64,000 nt of DNA from the NCBI GenBank assembly GCA_023375675.1, contig JALQBC010000009.1, forward strand, positions 558,001 to 622,000, given 5' to 3'. Positions 36,601 to 46,280 of the stretch are shown here, piece after piece. A program made the position numbers and the translations under genes. Position 1 is the stretch's first letter; every line of letters starts with the position of its first letter. The notes under the pieces were generated by a model. It was not told the DNA's origin and ran no database searches. It saw only the letters and a list, made by a program, of their open reading frames with translations. The DNA is from Cytospora piceicola. Its lineage: Eukaryota; Ascomycota; Sordariomycetes; Diaporthales; Cytosporaceae.

Positions 36601-37215
36601 TGCTCGAGAGAATACGCCTTTAGTCTGCGCGGCATGTCGGCCCTCCTTGGCACCCTTGCTTTGTTGAAAGTCGGTGACGCGACCGGGCTGCGGTACCTGG
36701 GCTTGATTTCCCACAACCGGTATGCCTGAGGATAGACTCAGCGACTTCTCGTCCCGGGCCAGAAGTACATCGTAATGGACGACCGCGGAGGAGGAGAATA
36801 TGACCTGTGATGCTACCTCAATGACCCATGTGACGCTTTCGCCATCGTGTTCGGGTCCATTTCCAAAGTGGCCGGAGCCTCCGGTCCCAGCGGACTGCCT
36901 GATGTGTTCGGGGACGACCAAGTGACATGTCCAAGTACCCCCAGCCTTGAGCATGGGCTCAAATTCTGGAACGCCATATTGGCGCGCGTCGTCAAACTTC
37001 TTGTTCGGGTCGAAAGTCGAAGGATAGGCGGCAACGGAAAGATTGTAGGGGCCGTGTACGAAGGCGGCTCGGAGTGCGATGGCGGAGCTGTTCTTGATGC
37101 GTAGAAAGAGGAAATCGGGGGAGGGCAAGATCCGATCTTGCGACGGTGTGTATGTGACGGTATATCGGACGACTTCCCCTATCTTGATGCCACCGGTCTG
37201 GTGCAGGAGCAACAT
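33697..37215 (-). CDS. DUF676 lipase/serine esterase, Rog1-type
   Basis: Predicted alpha/beta-hydrolase acting on acyl lipids; yeast Rog1 is a monoacylglycerol lipase. A single uninterrupted exon encodes 1172 aa, much longer than yeast Rog1 (about 690 aa). Residues 1-200 form a beta-rich N-terminal domain found in the Rog1-like branch. The oxyanion region HLVILTHGLHSNLG lies near residue 275. The nucleophile elbow ISFIGHSLGGLVQTYA has Ser at about 450, and NFIAMASPFLG plus YSNVVNDGIVPLRTS follow as DUF676 blocks. An acidic, Lys-rich insertion (about 300-400) separates the HG motif from the serine elbow. The C-terminal 500 residues are Ser/Thr/Asp-rich and disordered, apart from a conserved WRKVLVSLEPDAHNNMICRR block near 930-960. 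The start ATG at 37215 directly precedes the conserved N-terminal domain. The substrate cannot be told from sequence. Confidence 0.9.
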   Translation of the reverse strand: MLLLHQTGGIKIGEVVRYTVTYTPSQDRILPSPDFLFLRIKNSSAIALRAAFVHGPYNLSVAAYPSTFDPNKKFDDARQYGVPEFEPMLKAGGTWTCHLVVPEHIRQSAGTGGSGHFGNGPEHDGESVTWVIEVASQVIFSSSAVVHYDVLLARDEKSLSLSSGIPVVGNQAQVPQPGRVTDFQQSKGAKEGRHAAQTKGVFSRAVHLKVEDTASLWNTPQLPGMEQSPEQPDAAKGTDTEAVQSAQSPRDSMDTSKESSEENQKPKKRKTVHLVILTHGLHSNLGSDMLYLKESIDAGAKQAKVDAKERRAKEKANRKQDLNEARGSGQEQAGSGAVLEDADEDTSSDEEEETIVRGFSGNATRTERGIKYLGKRMARYVLSVTYPDQPFSPAGRAAKEVVSHALKGEATTHKDAAGRPAHKHSTIRKDSQPGEDRGYSITKISFIGHSLGGLVQTYAIAYIQKHSPQFFDLIKPINFIAMASPFLGLNHENPMYVKFALDFGLVGRTGQDLGLTWRAPTIARNGWGAIVSNLGENAHKRVLGESQPESKPLLRILPTGPAHIALKKFRNRTVYSNVVNDGIVPLRTSCLLFLDWQGLGRVDKARREAGLVETVVGFGWAELTGANVTSPRSGPWTPVEGSGAESPASGATTPAGQGASYEVPQPSSDAVLEDDQQSLRTVTASLQDEGQSHSHSTATTSNNTNPFSGVFAFFSKYKDDASKQPAEPSLKQKKIYQRSQTLRLDDNESVTSQSSQKSKVTSGHELSDDAQSGVSAPPRTTFFESAGDVLNPKLPSVEYLIDPSKRPRTIFHDRVYHPADIPAPPLKRRATGPLTIHRRSTSRTPSSSSLRQCNSETGSASPYPAPHHQDSASSTKDYDDTSHTNPDKDPNEVIDSSDMKVEEKIARAYHRDLSWRKVLVSLEPDAHNNMICRRMFANAFGWPVVKHLVDAHFSDSTIARLRDEDEKNNERAKTSSQPPDEHGTETRNDSRDRPAQPTGGEDDVATKQPTKLQEHNRTASEKLEAQDRVPDLPTPAGSSEDRPLHSVSPSPRPVVERLDSVSWSEMDWADSGTESEAEDQAYSGTAKARADDENEQKGQGQVDKDKKGLPERTSSPLSGAFWTEKIVGKGAVKRRSKSPSNHSSEGGHIMTEPSRSGRSIPDAPTPKPDDVD

Positions 37216-38528
37216 GATGAAGGTGTCGGAAATAGGAGATTTATGGCAGACCTCTTTTATGTTATGCGATCGTGTTCGTCATGTTCGAGGTCGAGACTTG
37301 CAAATCAGTTCGGCATGTAGGGCCTCCGTAGAGAGAGTGTGGCTTTTGAGTGGTGACGGATGTTCGAGTTCAGGTAGCAGAGCAGAGACAAGTACCTAGG
37401 GAGACTGGAGTAGAGATCGTGTACACGGGGTTACAAAGCAGTCATATTGACCGGGAGTCTCTCTGGCAAACTGAGCGTGCCAACCCTCGTGACGTGTAGA
37501 GGAGCGAGTAGGAGACAGATAGTAAAGTCCAAGGACTGCAAGATGGATATGAAAGCAGAGCTACCAAATCAAAATACAAGGTAATCAATCATCTAGAACA
37601 TCATGGGTAACCTGCCGACCATCAAATCAGCTTGGCGTCGATGCTGTACAGTACAGAAAGATCCTGGCCCATTTAAAATCCCCTATGAGCTCATGCTTAC
37701 TCCATCCGGACAAGTATAGCTGAGCTGTAAATGCCCCACAAAGAAAGCCGCCCTGTAGACATCAACAAAGTACAGTAGATCCGTACATCGCTGTAAAGGC
37801 CTAGGAATCTGTCGTTATATGGGCTTTAGTAGTACTTGAGCATACACATGGGATCATATAAGGTCTCTACGCCATTCTGCACACCCAAGTGCTCAAGCTT
37901 CATTCAAGCATACATCCTGCTCAGCTTTCGTACACGTGCTAAGCGGCCATCCGTTGGCAAATACTCCGATTGGTTTGTTTCGCAGGGGAGATCGTACATA
38001 GAAAGTCATCTTATCATGGCTTGCTAATTGCCTTTCCCGTATCCGGCTTGGCAAACAAACAAACAACACTGCCTCCCCGGGGGAAGGGGAGGGCGAGGCA
38101 GAGGAGCCGGAGGGGATTTCATCAGCATCATAAACATCATGGCCACGAGACATCTTGGAGTCGAAGAGGGGCTACAGAAGAACAGCCCGGCGGTGGTGAG
38201 TTGCCTTCGTAATTGTATCTCATGCAAGGGTGAGGTACAGGACAGTGATGACATCTGGAGACATTATAGTAGCTGCTAGCAACCGCCTATCGTCGCAGTC
38301 ATTCTTCCTACTTGCAAAATAGCCATACCCGTGCAGAGCTACTAACACCGTTGACAAAGCAACGTTACGACTTCATATTAGACCTGGTGATACCTCGGTG
38401 AAGACAAATATTTGAGTAGAAGACTAAGACAAGGCAGTGTCCATATACACATCTAGAGGCTCCACCCTGTGCTCCTCTCGATGCCTTATCAAACTGTCAG
38501 AGACGTGCTCGATGAGCTCGCTCCCTGA
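37216..38528. other. Intergenic: lipase promoter side
   Basis: About 1.3 kb upstream of the lipase gene and downstream of the Ser-rich gene at 38.5 kb. It holds a TACCTAGG element near 37393 and a short AAACAAAC run near 38050. The overlapping frames at 37.9-38.3 kb on both strands have no coding signature. Confidence 0.5.
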
Positions 38529-39233
38529 TCACAAGCCGGATAAGGTACGAATGTCCTTCATCACAGATTGACCGTGGACCCTAGAACCCCACTTGTGGAT
38601 GCCATTCAGCCATAGCACCAGATCCTCGACCAGGTCTTCCTCAGTCTGGCACTCACATTCCTGAACAGGCCGGACCTCGACGCCCTTCCACTCTGTCGAA
38701 TATCGAAGATCCTGCTGTGTGGACATGGTGTTTTCAGTTGACGACTGCATCTTGGCTTGGCTGGGTCGATCTAAGCCAACACCCGGAGAAGGACGTCTCG
38801 CTGCGGTTGTCCATAAGCCTTCATCAACAGATTGCAAGGCGGTAGAAGCCGCGATGCGTTGCGTTATCGAGGTTGTCGATTGGCTGCGTTTGTGATGATT
38901 GCCGCTATGTTTCGAGGACAATTTGCCGGAGCGGAAGCTTTCTCCGCCCTGGGAAACAGATGGAAAGGCTCGGTCCCCGCCGTCAGTGGAAATAGAAGAG
39001 GACGAGAATGACTGCGAATGTGACGGATCCAGGCGCGGTCGTACCTCCCAGATTCCCCACTTATTTTGGGAAAAGAGCACAATGTAGAAAGCCAGGCCAT
39101 CCCGCAGGACCTCGGCTGGGTTGGTACTCGGGTCTGGAAGGCCGTCCTGAGAAAGGGGCTGGGGTTCAGCTTGGCCGTTGCCAATCTCACTGGACTCTCC
39201 TTTTGTCTGATCTGCCTTGAGGAGCTCTTCCAT
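38529..39233 (-). CDS. Unrecognised Ser-rich fungal protein
   Basis: I do not recognise this protein. The open frame continues upstream of the first ATG (39233) into a pyrimidine tract ending TCCCAG, a plausible acceptor for a 5'-leader intron whose donor would be the GTAAGT near 39410. I therefore take the ATG at 39233, giving 234 aa. Residues 1-70 include a folded-looking segment (RDGLAFYIVLFSQNKWGIWE). The middle is Ser/His/Gln-rich. The C-terminus (EDLVEDLVLWLNGIHKWGSR) is acidic and amphipathic, and suggests a small conserved domain. The short ordered blocks at both ends argue that this is a real gene. It lies about 250 bp downstream of the cyclin-like gene on the same strand, separated by a cluster of palindromes. 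An upstream coding exon cannot be excluded. Confidence 0.55.
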   Translation of the reverse strand: MEELLKADQTKGESSEIGNGQAEPQPLSQDGLPDPSTNPAEVLRDGLAFYIVLFSQNKWGIWEVRPRLDPSHSQSFSSSSISTDGGDRAFPSVSQGGESFRSGKLSSKHSGNHHKRSQSTTSITQRIAASTALQSVDEGLWTTAARRPSPGVGLDRPSQAKMQSSTENTMSTQQDLRYSTEWKGVEVRPVQECECQTEEDLVEDLVLWLNGIHKWGSRVHGQSVMKDIRTLSGL

Positions 39234-39298
39234 CGCTCTTGATCGCAAGTCCAAGCGGTTGAAGAGTGCCACGGCAGCTGGGACAAATGTGAGATGGC

Positions 39299-39457
39299 TA
39301 CCTACTTAAGTAGGTATCCATATAGTGCAAGTGTTATACCTCTAGAAACAAAGGTCTTGGCTACCTAGGTACCTAGGTAAGAGACATACCTTAAACCTGG
39401 AGAACTTACTCTAGAAACAGTGTCTCTTGAGTTAAGACCTACCTACTTAAGTAGGTA
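39299..39457. repeat. Cluster of three long palindromes with internal repeats
   Basis: Two identical perfect 18-bp palindromes, TACCTACTTAAGTAGGTA, at 39299-39316 and 39440-39457 flank a third palindromic array of TACCTAGGTA units at 39362-39379. Inside are a direct repeat CTCTAGAAACA (39340-39350 and 39409-39419) and an inverted pair AAGAGACA/TGTCTCTT (39379-39386 and 39421-39428). The layout recalls a small nonautonomous element or a hairpin-rich spacer. No target-site duplication is certain, although GTGAGAT occurs just outside both ends. Confidence 0.75.
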
Positions 39458-39481
39458 CCCAAAAAGGTGAGATATCTGCTC

Positions 39482-40417
39482 TCATTTGTTAGGGATGCCG
39501 CTCCTTCCCAGTTCCTCCTGTACAGCCTTTCGGGTGACCATACCACCTGCCATCCAGGGTAATTCCTCCCTCTGCTTCCTTACCCACCCCTCAAGACTTC
39601 GCATGGCGACCACAAGGAAGCCAAGCTCCTCTCGTTCGACATCAAACACCTCCCACCACTCACACTCCGGCATTCTGGCCCCAACATCTCTCGCCGCGTT
39701 GTATACCGCCGCGACAGCCAGCATGTTTGGCTGGTGTGTCAAGTATAGCATCTGCGGGGACAGCAGTGCCGTGTTGAGATACTCGACCGCCCGCCTGGAG
39801 ATGGCCTCTTTCGGCTGGTTGCAGAATTCCAAGGTCTGCAGGTACGTGATTGCCAAGGCGTGAGGTAGGGCGACATGCGTATCAAAGGCTAGCGTGTAGA
39901 GAATCCGTGCTTCCAGCGCAAGAACACGACTGTGGAAGTTGAAATAGTCCGAGTCGCTCAAGTAATAAGATGATGGATCATTCACGGGCGGTATGGCCCC
40001 CTTGTCCCTCGTGAAAGATGAGCTGCTGGATAGAAGGCAGGCGTAGACGTTGGAGATGTCCCGCGGCGAACGTGGCCGTGAGCCCAACTTGGCGACGATG
40101 TAGATGCATGCCGCAGACACATCCTTTAGCAGTATGTTAGAATTTGACCACTCCACAAATCTACAACCACAATAGGCACTCACACTGAATTCGTTTGACA
40201 TGAGAGGTCTGGACTCTGCCAACCAATATCTGGCAAGGATCACATTCGCCTGGGCCGTGACGGACTGCGGCAGCTGAAGTAGAACACCAGCAGACTGGGT
40301 CAGGCATTGAGTCGTGTAGAAGATGACATCTTGCAGGTCGTCTGGGAGGGAACCAAGATTCCTATGGTGGTACAACTGTTCGGCAGATGCCAACGGATTC
40401 GTCATATGCGCCATCAT
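39482..40417 (-). CDS. Cyclin-L-like cyclin-box protein
   Basis: Predicted regulatory cyclin of a transcription- or splicing-associated CDK (the Cdk11/cyclin L group), acting in the nucleus. Exons 40417-40184 and 40123-39482 give 291 aa. The intron 40124-40183 (GTGAGT donor, TTCTAAC branch, AAG end) is 60 bp, in frame and without stops. Removing it restores the cyclin-box sequence NEFS-DVSAACIYIVAKLGSRPR. The first cyclin box carries LTQSAGVLLQLPQSVTAQANVI, very like cyclin L. The second begins with LALEARILYTLAFDTHVALPHA and continues through PNMLAVAAVYNAARDVG. No RS-rich tail like that of human cyclin L is present. Cyclin K/T relatives are possible alternatives, but the QSAGxLLxLPQ block favours L. 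Confidence 0.82.
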   Translation of the reverse strand: MMAHMTNPLASAEQLYHHRNLGSLPDDLQDVIFYTTQCLTQSAGVLLQLPQSVTAQANVILARYWLAESRPLMSNEFSVSAYCGCRFVEWSNSNILLKDVSAACIYIVAKLGSRPRSPRDISNVYACLLSSSSSFTRDKGAIPPVNDPSSYYLSDSDYFNFHSRVLALEARILYTLAFDTHVALPHALAITYLQTLEFCNQPKEAISRRAVEYLNTALLSPQMLYLTHQPNMLAVAAVYNAARDVGARMPECEWWEVFDVEREELGFLVVAMRSLEGWVRKQREELPWMAGGMVTRKAVQEELGRSGIPNK

Positions 40418-40985
40418 GCAATAGTTGAGACGTCTCGACGCTCCAACTTGATATGGTCTTGAAAGGCCGGTCGACTATAGGAGACTGTCAGCTACAATTT
40501 TCTCAAGTGACTGGGGTTTCGATGATCTCAAGCCACGGAGATACCGACCTTCTTGCTGTGTCGGTAAAGTTCTCAAGATCTAGGAGCTGATAGAGGCTTG
40601 CGATGAGAGCCGGTACGAAGGGATTGGGACAAGAAAATCTTTGTCTTGGAATTGAACTTGAGGAGCCAAGGTTGACTCTTGATTGAGTCCAAACGCTGAA
40701 GCTTCTATTGAACTGACATTTGGATAGGGGAGGTACCCCACCCTGGACTGCTGAAGATATTCAGGTACAGGGGTCAACCCACTAAAGTCGGTACGTTCCA
40801 ACCCGCTGCGGCTGAACGAGCTTTATCCACATGGTCAGTCTGGTAGGAAACTCAAGATAAACAACAATTTCGTTGCCGAAATCGTCAATGTTTCATGACA
40901 TATTCATGGTGATTATACATGTTTTCGTACATAGCCAGCCCTCGGCTGGCCTGGAATGTCCTTCACTAGGCCTTTATATAGTACA
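40418..40985. other. Spacer between the cyclin-like gene and mef2
   Basis: About 570 bp upstream of the cyclin-like gene and downstream of the mef2 stop. The minus-strand frame at 40580-40801 has balanced composition and reads plausibly as protein (QSRVGYLPYPNVSSIE), but it has no ATG at its head and no obvious splice link. It may be a 5' exon or leader of the cyclin gene, and is left uncalled. Confidence 0.4.
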
Positions 40986-43687
40986 CTACAGGAGCTTCTC
41001 CCTGTTCGCCGTCACCCTCTCGAACGTATCCAGCTCCATCTGGATGCTATGCCGACCCTCCGTCAAGCTCCGTAGATGCTGATCATAGTTGAGCATATCC
41101 TTGAGTGGCACCCTAGCCTTCAATCTGAGCATTCGAGTCGCACCCTTCTTCTGTTCGCGCAAGGACGATACGGATTCATAGGGATCCGGCGGTGCGTACA
41201 CTTGCTCAAGATCGATCTCCCCCTCGCCAGAGGCGCCTTCATTGAGGTCCTCTGTCTCGAGCACCTGTCCTCCATGCCTAGAGGAGAGGTCATGCCGTAC
41301 CTGAGCTGCTGCTGCTTCGGGGCACACGATGTTGGCCTTCATCACTGGTTCTAGAAGCCCGATCATCTGTCTTTCGTGTGCGTTCTTCAGAGCGTTGCGG
41401 ACGGCATGATATCCTGCTTGCTGATAGTGTGCAGGGGATGCTGAGCCAAAGAAGTCCTTGGTACAGTCTATGATAATTTCAATGTTGCAGTTGTATAGTG
41501 GATATCCTTTCCTTGGTCCCCTATACAAAGCCGCAATGGCTCCATTTTGAAGGTTGTGACAGACAGTGTCAACGTCGAACTGTTTCAGGTCGTTGAGAAC
41601 AGGATGGATGATGGTGGCGTTGACCACATTGCCGTCTCGCTCGATGCTGGTATGATGGAGCTCTTCCGGGCTTTCAAGATCAGTAAAGCCAAGCCGCGCC
41701 GCACGATCATTCCACATCTCATCCTCTGGCTGTCGATCCGCGTCCACTGGTTCAATAAAAGCTGTGCATGCCGCCTTGGCTGCCTTCCCAGCCACTGTAC
41801 GGTCGACCACGTAGTTCTCCGGTGCTGTCTGCGATGTAACGCATTCCTTGAAGTCCACCTGGATTGTTCCAAACATAGCGTCGATCTTGTACTTCTTCAG
41901 GTTGTCGATCGCAACCTCAAGATGAAGGAGACCCATTCCAGAAAGGATGTACTGGCCGGCTTTGTCGTCCTTCATCCACCGAAGGCTGGGGTCTTCTCTG
42001 GAAGCATCTGTCAAAGCTTTTGCCAGTACTTCCTCATGAGTCGCAGAGAAGGGCTCAATCGATATAAATGTGACGGCTGGTGGTATCACCGCGGGGCGAA
42101 TTTGTATGCTCTTCATCATGGTGTCTGTGGCCTTTTCGGGCGAAATGATGAGTGTGTCTCCAGTGCGTGCTTGTTTAAGGCCTGCCAATGCACCGATGCC
42201 CCCGACATTCAGATGCGGAATGTCGTTGTGTTTATTGGCGAGAATTTGCATCATTGCCAGTGGTTTCTCAGAGATTCGCTGGTTCGAGTTCCACATGCTA
42301 GCATTTCGTTGAAGGGTGCCGTGGTATACACGAACAAAGCTCAGCATGCCTCTATGAGGGTCACTAATGACCTTGAAGACGGATGCCACCGCCACATTAG
42401 CCCCTGCTTGTTTCAACCTAGCTGTCTCGTGGGTGATCAACTCCTCCAGCTTTCGTGTTCCTCGAGCAGTCCTGACCTCTATGGGAGGACGCTCTTGAGG
42501 ACTGGGAAGATAATCGACAACAGCATCCAGTAGGGGCTCGACGCCGATGTTTCGCAAACTGGCCCCAGCAAAGACTGGTGCAACGCTGCCGCTGCCGTCC
42601 CCGATCGCTCGACGGATGCTTAGCTTGATAGTCTTGTCACTTAAGTTTGTCCCATGCTCTGCGAACTCCATGGCCAGCTCATCGTCCACTTCACACAGGC
42701 CCTCAATGAGTTGTTCCCTGGCACGATCGATTTCTTCGACGAGAGAAGGGTTTTCTGAGTCAAGCGCACTCCGGAGAGCATCACGGTTGTAGAACTTTTG
42801 AGTGCCTCCCGATGTCCATTTATAACCGACGCGCTTAATGACATCGATGACACCAACGAAGTCATCGCCGGCCCACCAAGGAATCTGACAGACCAGGGGC
42901 CATGCCTTCAGCCTGGATGCAATGTCCAAGACTGATTTTTTGAAGGAGGCACCATCTCGGTCAAGCTTGTTCACAAATATGAGCCTCGGAATCTGATATT
43001 GTTGAGCAGCAGTCCAGACTCGCTCGGTGTGTGCCTCAACGCCCTTGACGGAGTCCATGACACAAACGGCGCCATCGAGCACGGGCATACACCGAAGGAC
43101 TTCGTACTGAAAGTCTTGATGACCAGGCGTGTCTATTAGGTTGATGGTCTTGGCCTCCTCAGTAGGCCCGCAGTCTTCAACACGAGGCCAATTGAAAGAA
43201 ATCGCAGCCGACTGAATGGTGATACCCCTTTCCCTCTCCATGGGGAGGAAGTCGGTGACTGTATCTCCATGGTCGACATCTGAGTAGAGTGCATATTAGC
43301 CCAGAGTCCCAGCAAGGAAGGGGAGTAAAACAGGACAGTGGGGCCTTACTTCCTAAATGTCTGGTATTACCAGCGTAGTAGAGCATCCGCTCGGTTGTTG
43401 TAGTTTTACCCTGGTGAGAAGACAGAAGACATCAGTAAGTGCAGTCTCATTTGTTTCGATCGGTGAATACATACGGCATCTACATGGGCAATGATGCCGA
43501 TGTTACGGATATTTTCGACATTGGCCTCATGGTGAGGGCGCTGAGTTGCCCACCGCCTAGTAGAGACTCCAAGCGAGACCCCCCTTTGACGACAGCCATG
43601 TCGATATACGACGACTTGGGCCAGTAAGCCAACAAGGCTCCTGGGCTGGTCTCTATGGCCCCGTAAAAGGCAGGCCGGTACAGGCAT
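40986..43687 (-). CDS. mef2: Mitochondrial elongation factor G2, ribosome recycling GTPase
   Basis: Mitochondrial translational GTPase. With the mitochondrial recycling factor Rrf1 it splits post-termination ribosomes and, unlike Mef1, is not the translocase. Exons 43687-43475, 43410-43350 and 43279-40986 give 855 aa; introns are 64 and 70 bp. The first 55 residues are Arg-rich and nearly free of acidic residues, a mitochondrial presequence. G1 reads IAHVDA/GKTTTTE, with intron 1 exactly between Ala and Gly of the P-loop. Switch II reads NLIDTPGHQDF, and G4 reads VNKLD. RERGITIQSAAISFNW and an Asp/Glu-rich segment before the C-terminal DMLNYDQHLRSLTEGRHSI are EF-G2-like. The ATG used is the first in frame before the presequence. 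It is divergent from vps17. Confidence 0.94.
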
Positions 43688-44358
43688 TTCCAGCACAGCT
43701 AAGGTAACAGTCCAAAGCTCCTAACAGCCAGTTTCTTTCGAGCTTAATAGAAAGATTGCATCTATCTGCTGTGTCTTGGTTAGTTGCCCGCAGATGATGG
43801 TCCGCCGTCAACCTCGAGATTATCCTGACCTTGGTACTGTGGAGAGAGAGGGAGGAAGAGAGTACCCTACCTACTTAGTACCTAGGTAGGTACAAGGTAC
43901 AGTGGGTACCTGATATTCGGCGTGGTACATATAAGGTAGTTGCACACCCCTCGATTCTTCAGAAGCACCTGAGAGCTCTAAATTCACACCCCTCTACAGC
44001 AGGTGCGCAGTCTCCACTCCAAGTTTGGACCTTCCTCCAATCGACCTGAACTTCCACTCAAGCAGCACTCAGGAGTATCCCATCGTCTTCTCCTCCCGTC
44101 ATTCCCGCCAACCTGCTGTGGCCAGCTTTGTGGTTTTCTTGAGCGAGGCTTATCCAATTCTATCCGGCGCCGTCCGCAACCCAACTACATTTAATTTGCG
44201 CTCTTTATAACCTTGAAGAAACTCCAGATCATTCCTGTGAGGTCCCGACCGACACGTGCCGAGTATCGATCGAACCGTAACCGGAATAGCAACGTCATCA
44301 GCATCAAGCTCCCCAGTCTACATCGACCTTTGCAAGCGCACTCCTCCTGTCCTCCTCC
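43688..44358. promoter_or_regulatory. Bidirectional promoter region mef2/vps17
   Basis: 671 bp between divergent start codons. A dense block of CCTACCTACTTAGTACC and TACCTAGGTA-like sequence lies at 43865-43912, near the mef2 end. The vps17 side is C-rich on the plus strand, as in other fungal leaders. Confidence 0.55.
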
Positions 44359-46280
44359 ATGGATTACAGCGCCTCCATTCAAGATGCCGACCACCCTGCA
44401 GGCGCCTCTCCATGGGGCAGCTCACCGGCTTCCTCCCCTCAAGCCCAACGGACAAACTTCGGCGCCGTAGCTGCAGAGCCACCAGCCTCGCCAACTCCCT
44501 TCGATACGCCTATTTCCAGAAATGGTTTTGGTGCCGCTCATGAGGGAGGCTTTGAGGCACCAGAACATGGCTTTGAGCGACCAGGTACTGCCGAGAGTGA
44601 TATACCGACGCAGACAATGGAGGCGACATCGGGACTGGGAAATGTATCAGCAGGACAACATCAGTCTGGGCCGTTCAGAGATGAAAATGTCTCTCCGTCA
44701 CAGGCGCATGAACCGAACCAGATATCCGGCGATGATGCACATGCTAGTCAAGCAGAGCATCAAGTACGGAGGCCTACACAACCTATGTACAAACTCCAGG
44801 CCAAGATTACTGGCCTCGAGCGCGCCGCGCGAAAGGATCCCATTCTGAGATTTGATGTACACGTGAGTATTAGCCTGCGCGTTACCGACTTCCGATGTGA
44901 TGCTGAGTCTCGCAGACAAACCTCCCTAATTTCCGAACCACCCAATTCCGTGATGTCAGGCGCCTGCACTCCGAGTTCGTCAAGCTGGCCGAGCATCTGA
45001 TCTCTGCGAATCCCGAGGCGCTCGTTCCGGCCGTCCCCCCGCCCCTAACATCCGCTGGAGCGGGCACTGACGAGGACGAAATCAGAGTGAAAGCGTTGAT
45101 GCAGCGGTGGTTCAACTACGTTTGTAGCAATGAGGTCCTCGCTAGAGACGATGAGATGGTTCTTTTCGTGGAGAGCGACTTTGGCTACAGCCCCATGATA
45201 AAGAAAAAACAGCCCGCGACCGGCGTGCGACGAAAACTGCTGAAGCAGTTCGCCCCGCCACCAGACGACACCCCAGAGCTGTCAGATGCGCGGCCAATCG
45301 TTAAGCTCTTCTATTTGGGCTCCATGGACGCGGGCCATAAGGTTGACAAGTTGGTCAAGTCCCGTAGAGGCAAGTCGCGCGCCTTCGAATAGTGGAAATT
45401 CTGGGGATGCTAACCAAATATAGGCCTAGGTCTCTCTCAATCCGAGTTTGGTGTCAGGCTTGGAGGGATGCATATACAGGAGCCACATCAAGGACTTGCC
45501 AATGCCTACCGCAAGCTTGGAAAGTTTGTCCAGACTGTTGGGGACTCTCAACAAGCACAGGCTACTGCTGAGGCCTTCACTATAGGAGATCCTTTCCAGT
45601 ATCATTCTTCGGATGCCTTCATTGTGAAGGAAACTTTGACGAACCGACAGCTCCTCGTTCGCGAATTCCTGCAGGCTCAAGAGAATACCCGAGGAAAGCT
45701 CAATGCCGCGGATCGCTTGAAAGCCAGCTCGAACGTGCGACGGGAGAAGGTGGATGAAGCGATTACCGCACTAGACGATGCTAGGCAAGGCGAAGCGTAT
45801 CTTTACCAGAAGACTCAAAGAGTGACACAGAACCTGGTCCACGAGCGCCGGAAGTGGTTCGCCAGAACGACAGCCGACCTCAGAGCGAGCATCCGTGAAT
45901 TCGTGTGCAAGGAAATCGAGGCGGAGAGGAGGACTTTGGCACTGCTGGAGAACGTCCGCCCTGACGTACGTGCCATTGACGCATCTGGCGGTCTTAGTCG
46001 GCTGGGCCGTGAGGCGCATCCGCCAGTAAGGCGGACCACATTAGCTTCCAGCCAGGGTCCCAAGGGGGACGCGTGGAGCGGTGTGCCGCGCCGTACTGTG
46101 GACACTACGGGAAGAAGCATGTCAGGCAGCTTCATGTCGAATGTTGGTGATGAGGGGGAGGGCGAGGAGGAGGGTGCTCGATCTCCAGCTGGCGGCCTAC
46201 CCGGGCTCGGCGAGGAGGATGACGAAGACAGAGTGGATGCTAGGAACGCGGCCAGTCGACTGGCCACGAGCACTTTCTAA
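44359..46280 (+). CDS. vps17: Retromer sorting nexin Vps17 (PX-BAR)
   Basis: Subunit of the membrane-bending Vps5-Vps17 dimer of the retromer. It coats endosomal tubules that return cargo receptors such as Vps10 to the Golgi. Exons 44359-44862, 44916-45369 and 45424-46280 give 604 aa. The start MDYSASIQDADHPAG...PWG is typical of filamentous-fungal Vps17. Residues 1-140 are disordered. The PX domain starts near 142 (MYKLQAKITGLE) and contains FRDVRRLHSEF. The BAR region follows, with long heptad-like helices (GLANAYRKLGKFVQTVGDS to ERRKWFARTTADLRASIREF). The tail is acidic and Gly-rich. The second intron (45370-45423) uses a GC donor: AGAG/GCAAGT, GCTAAC branch, ATATAG end. It preserves the RRGLGL junction, whereas the alternative GT donor nearby would lose residues. 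Vps5 is the nearest paralogue, but the N-terminus and PX sequence favour Vps17. Confidence 0.92.
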
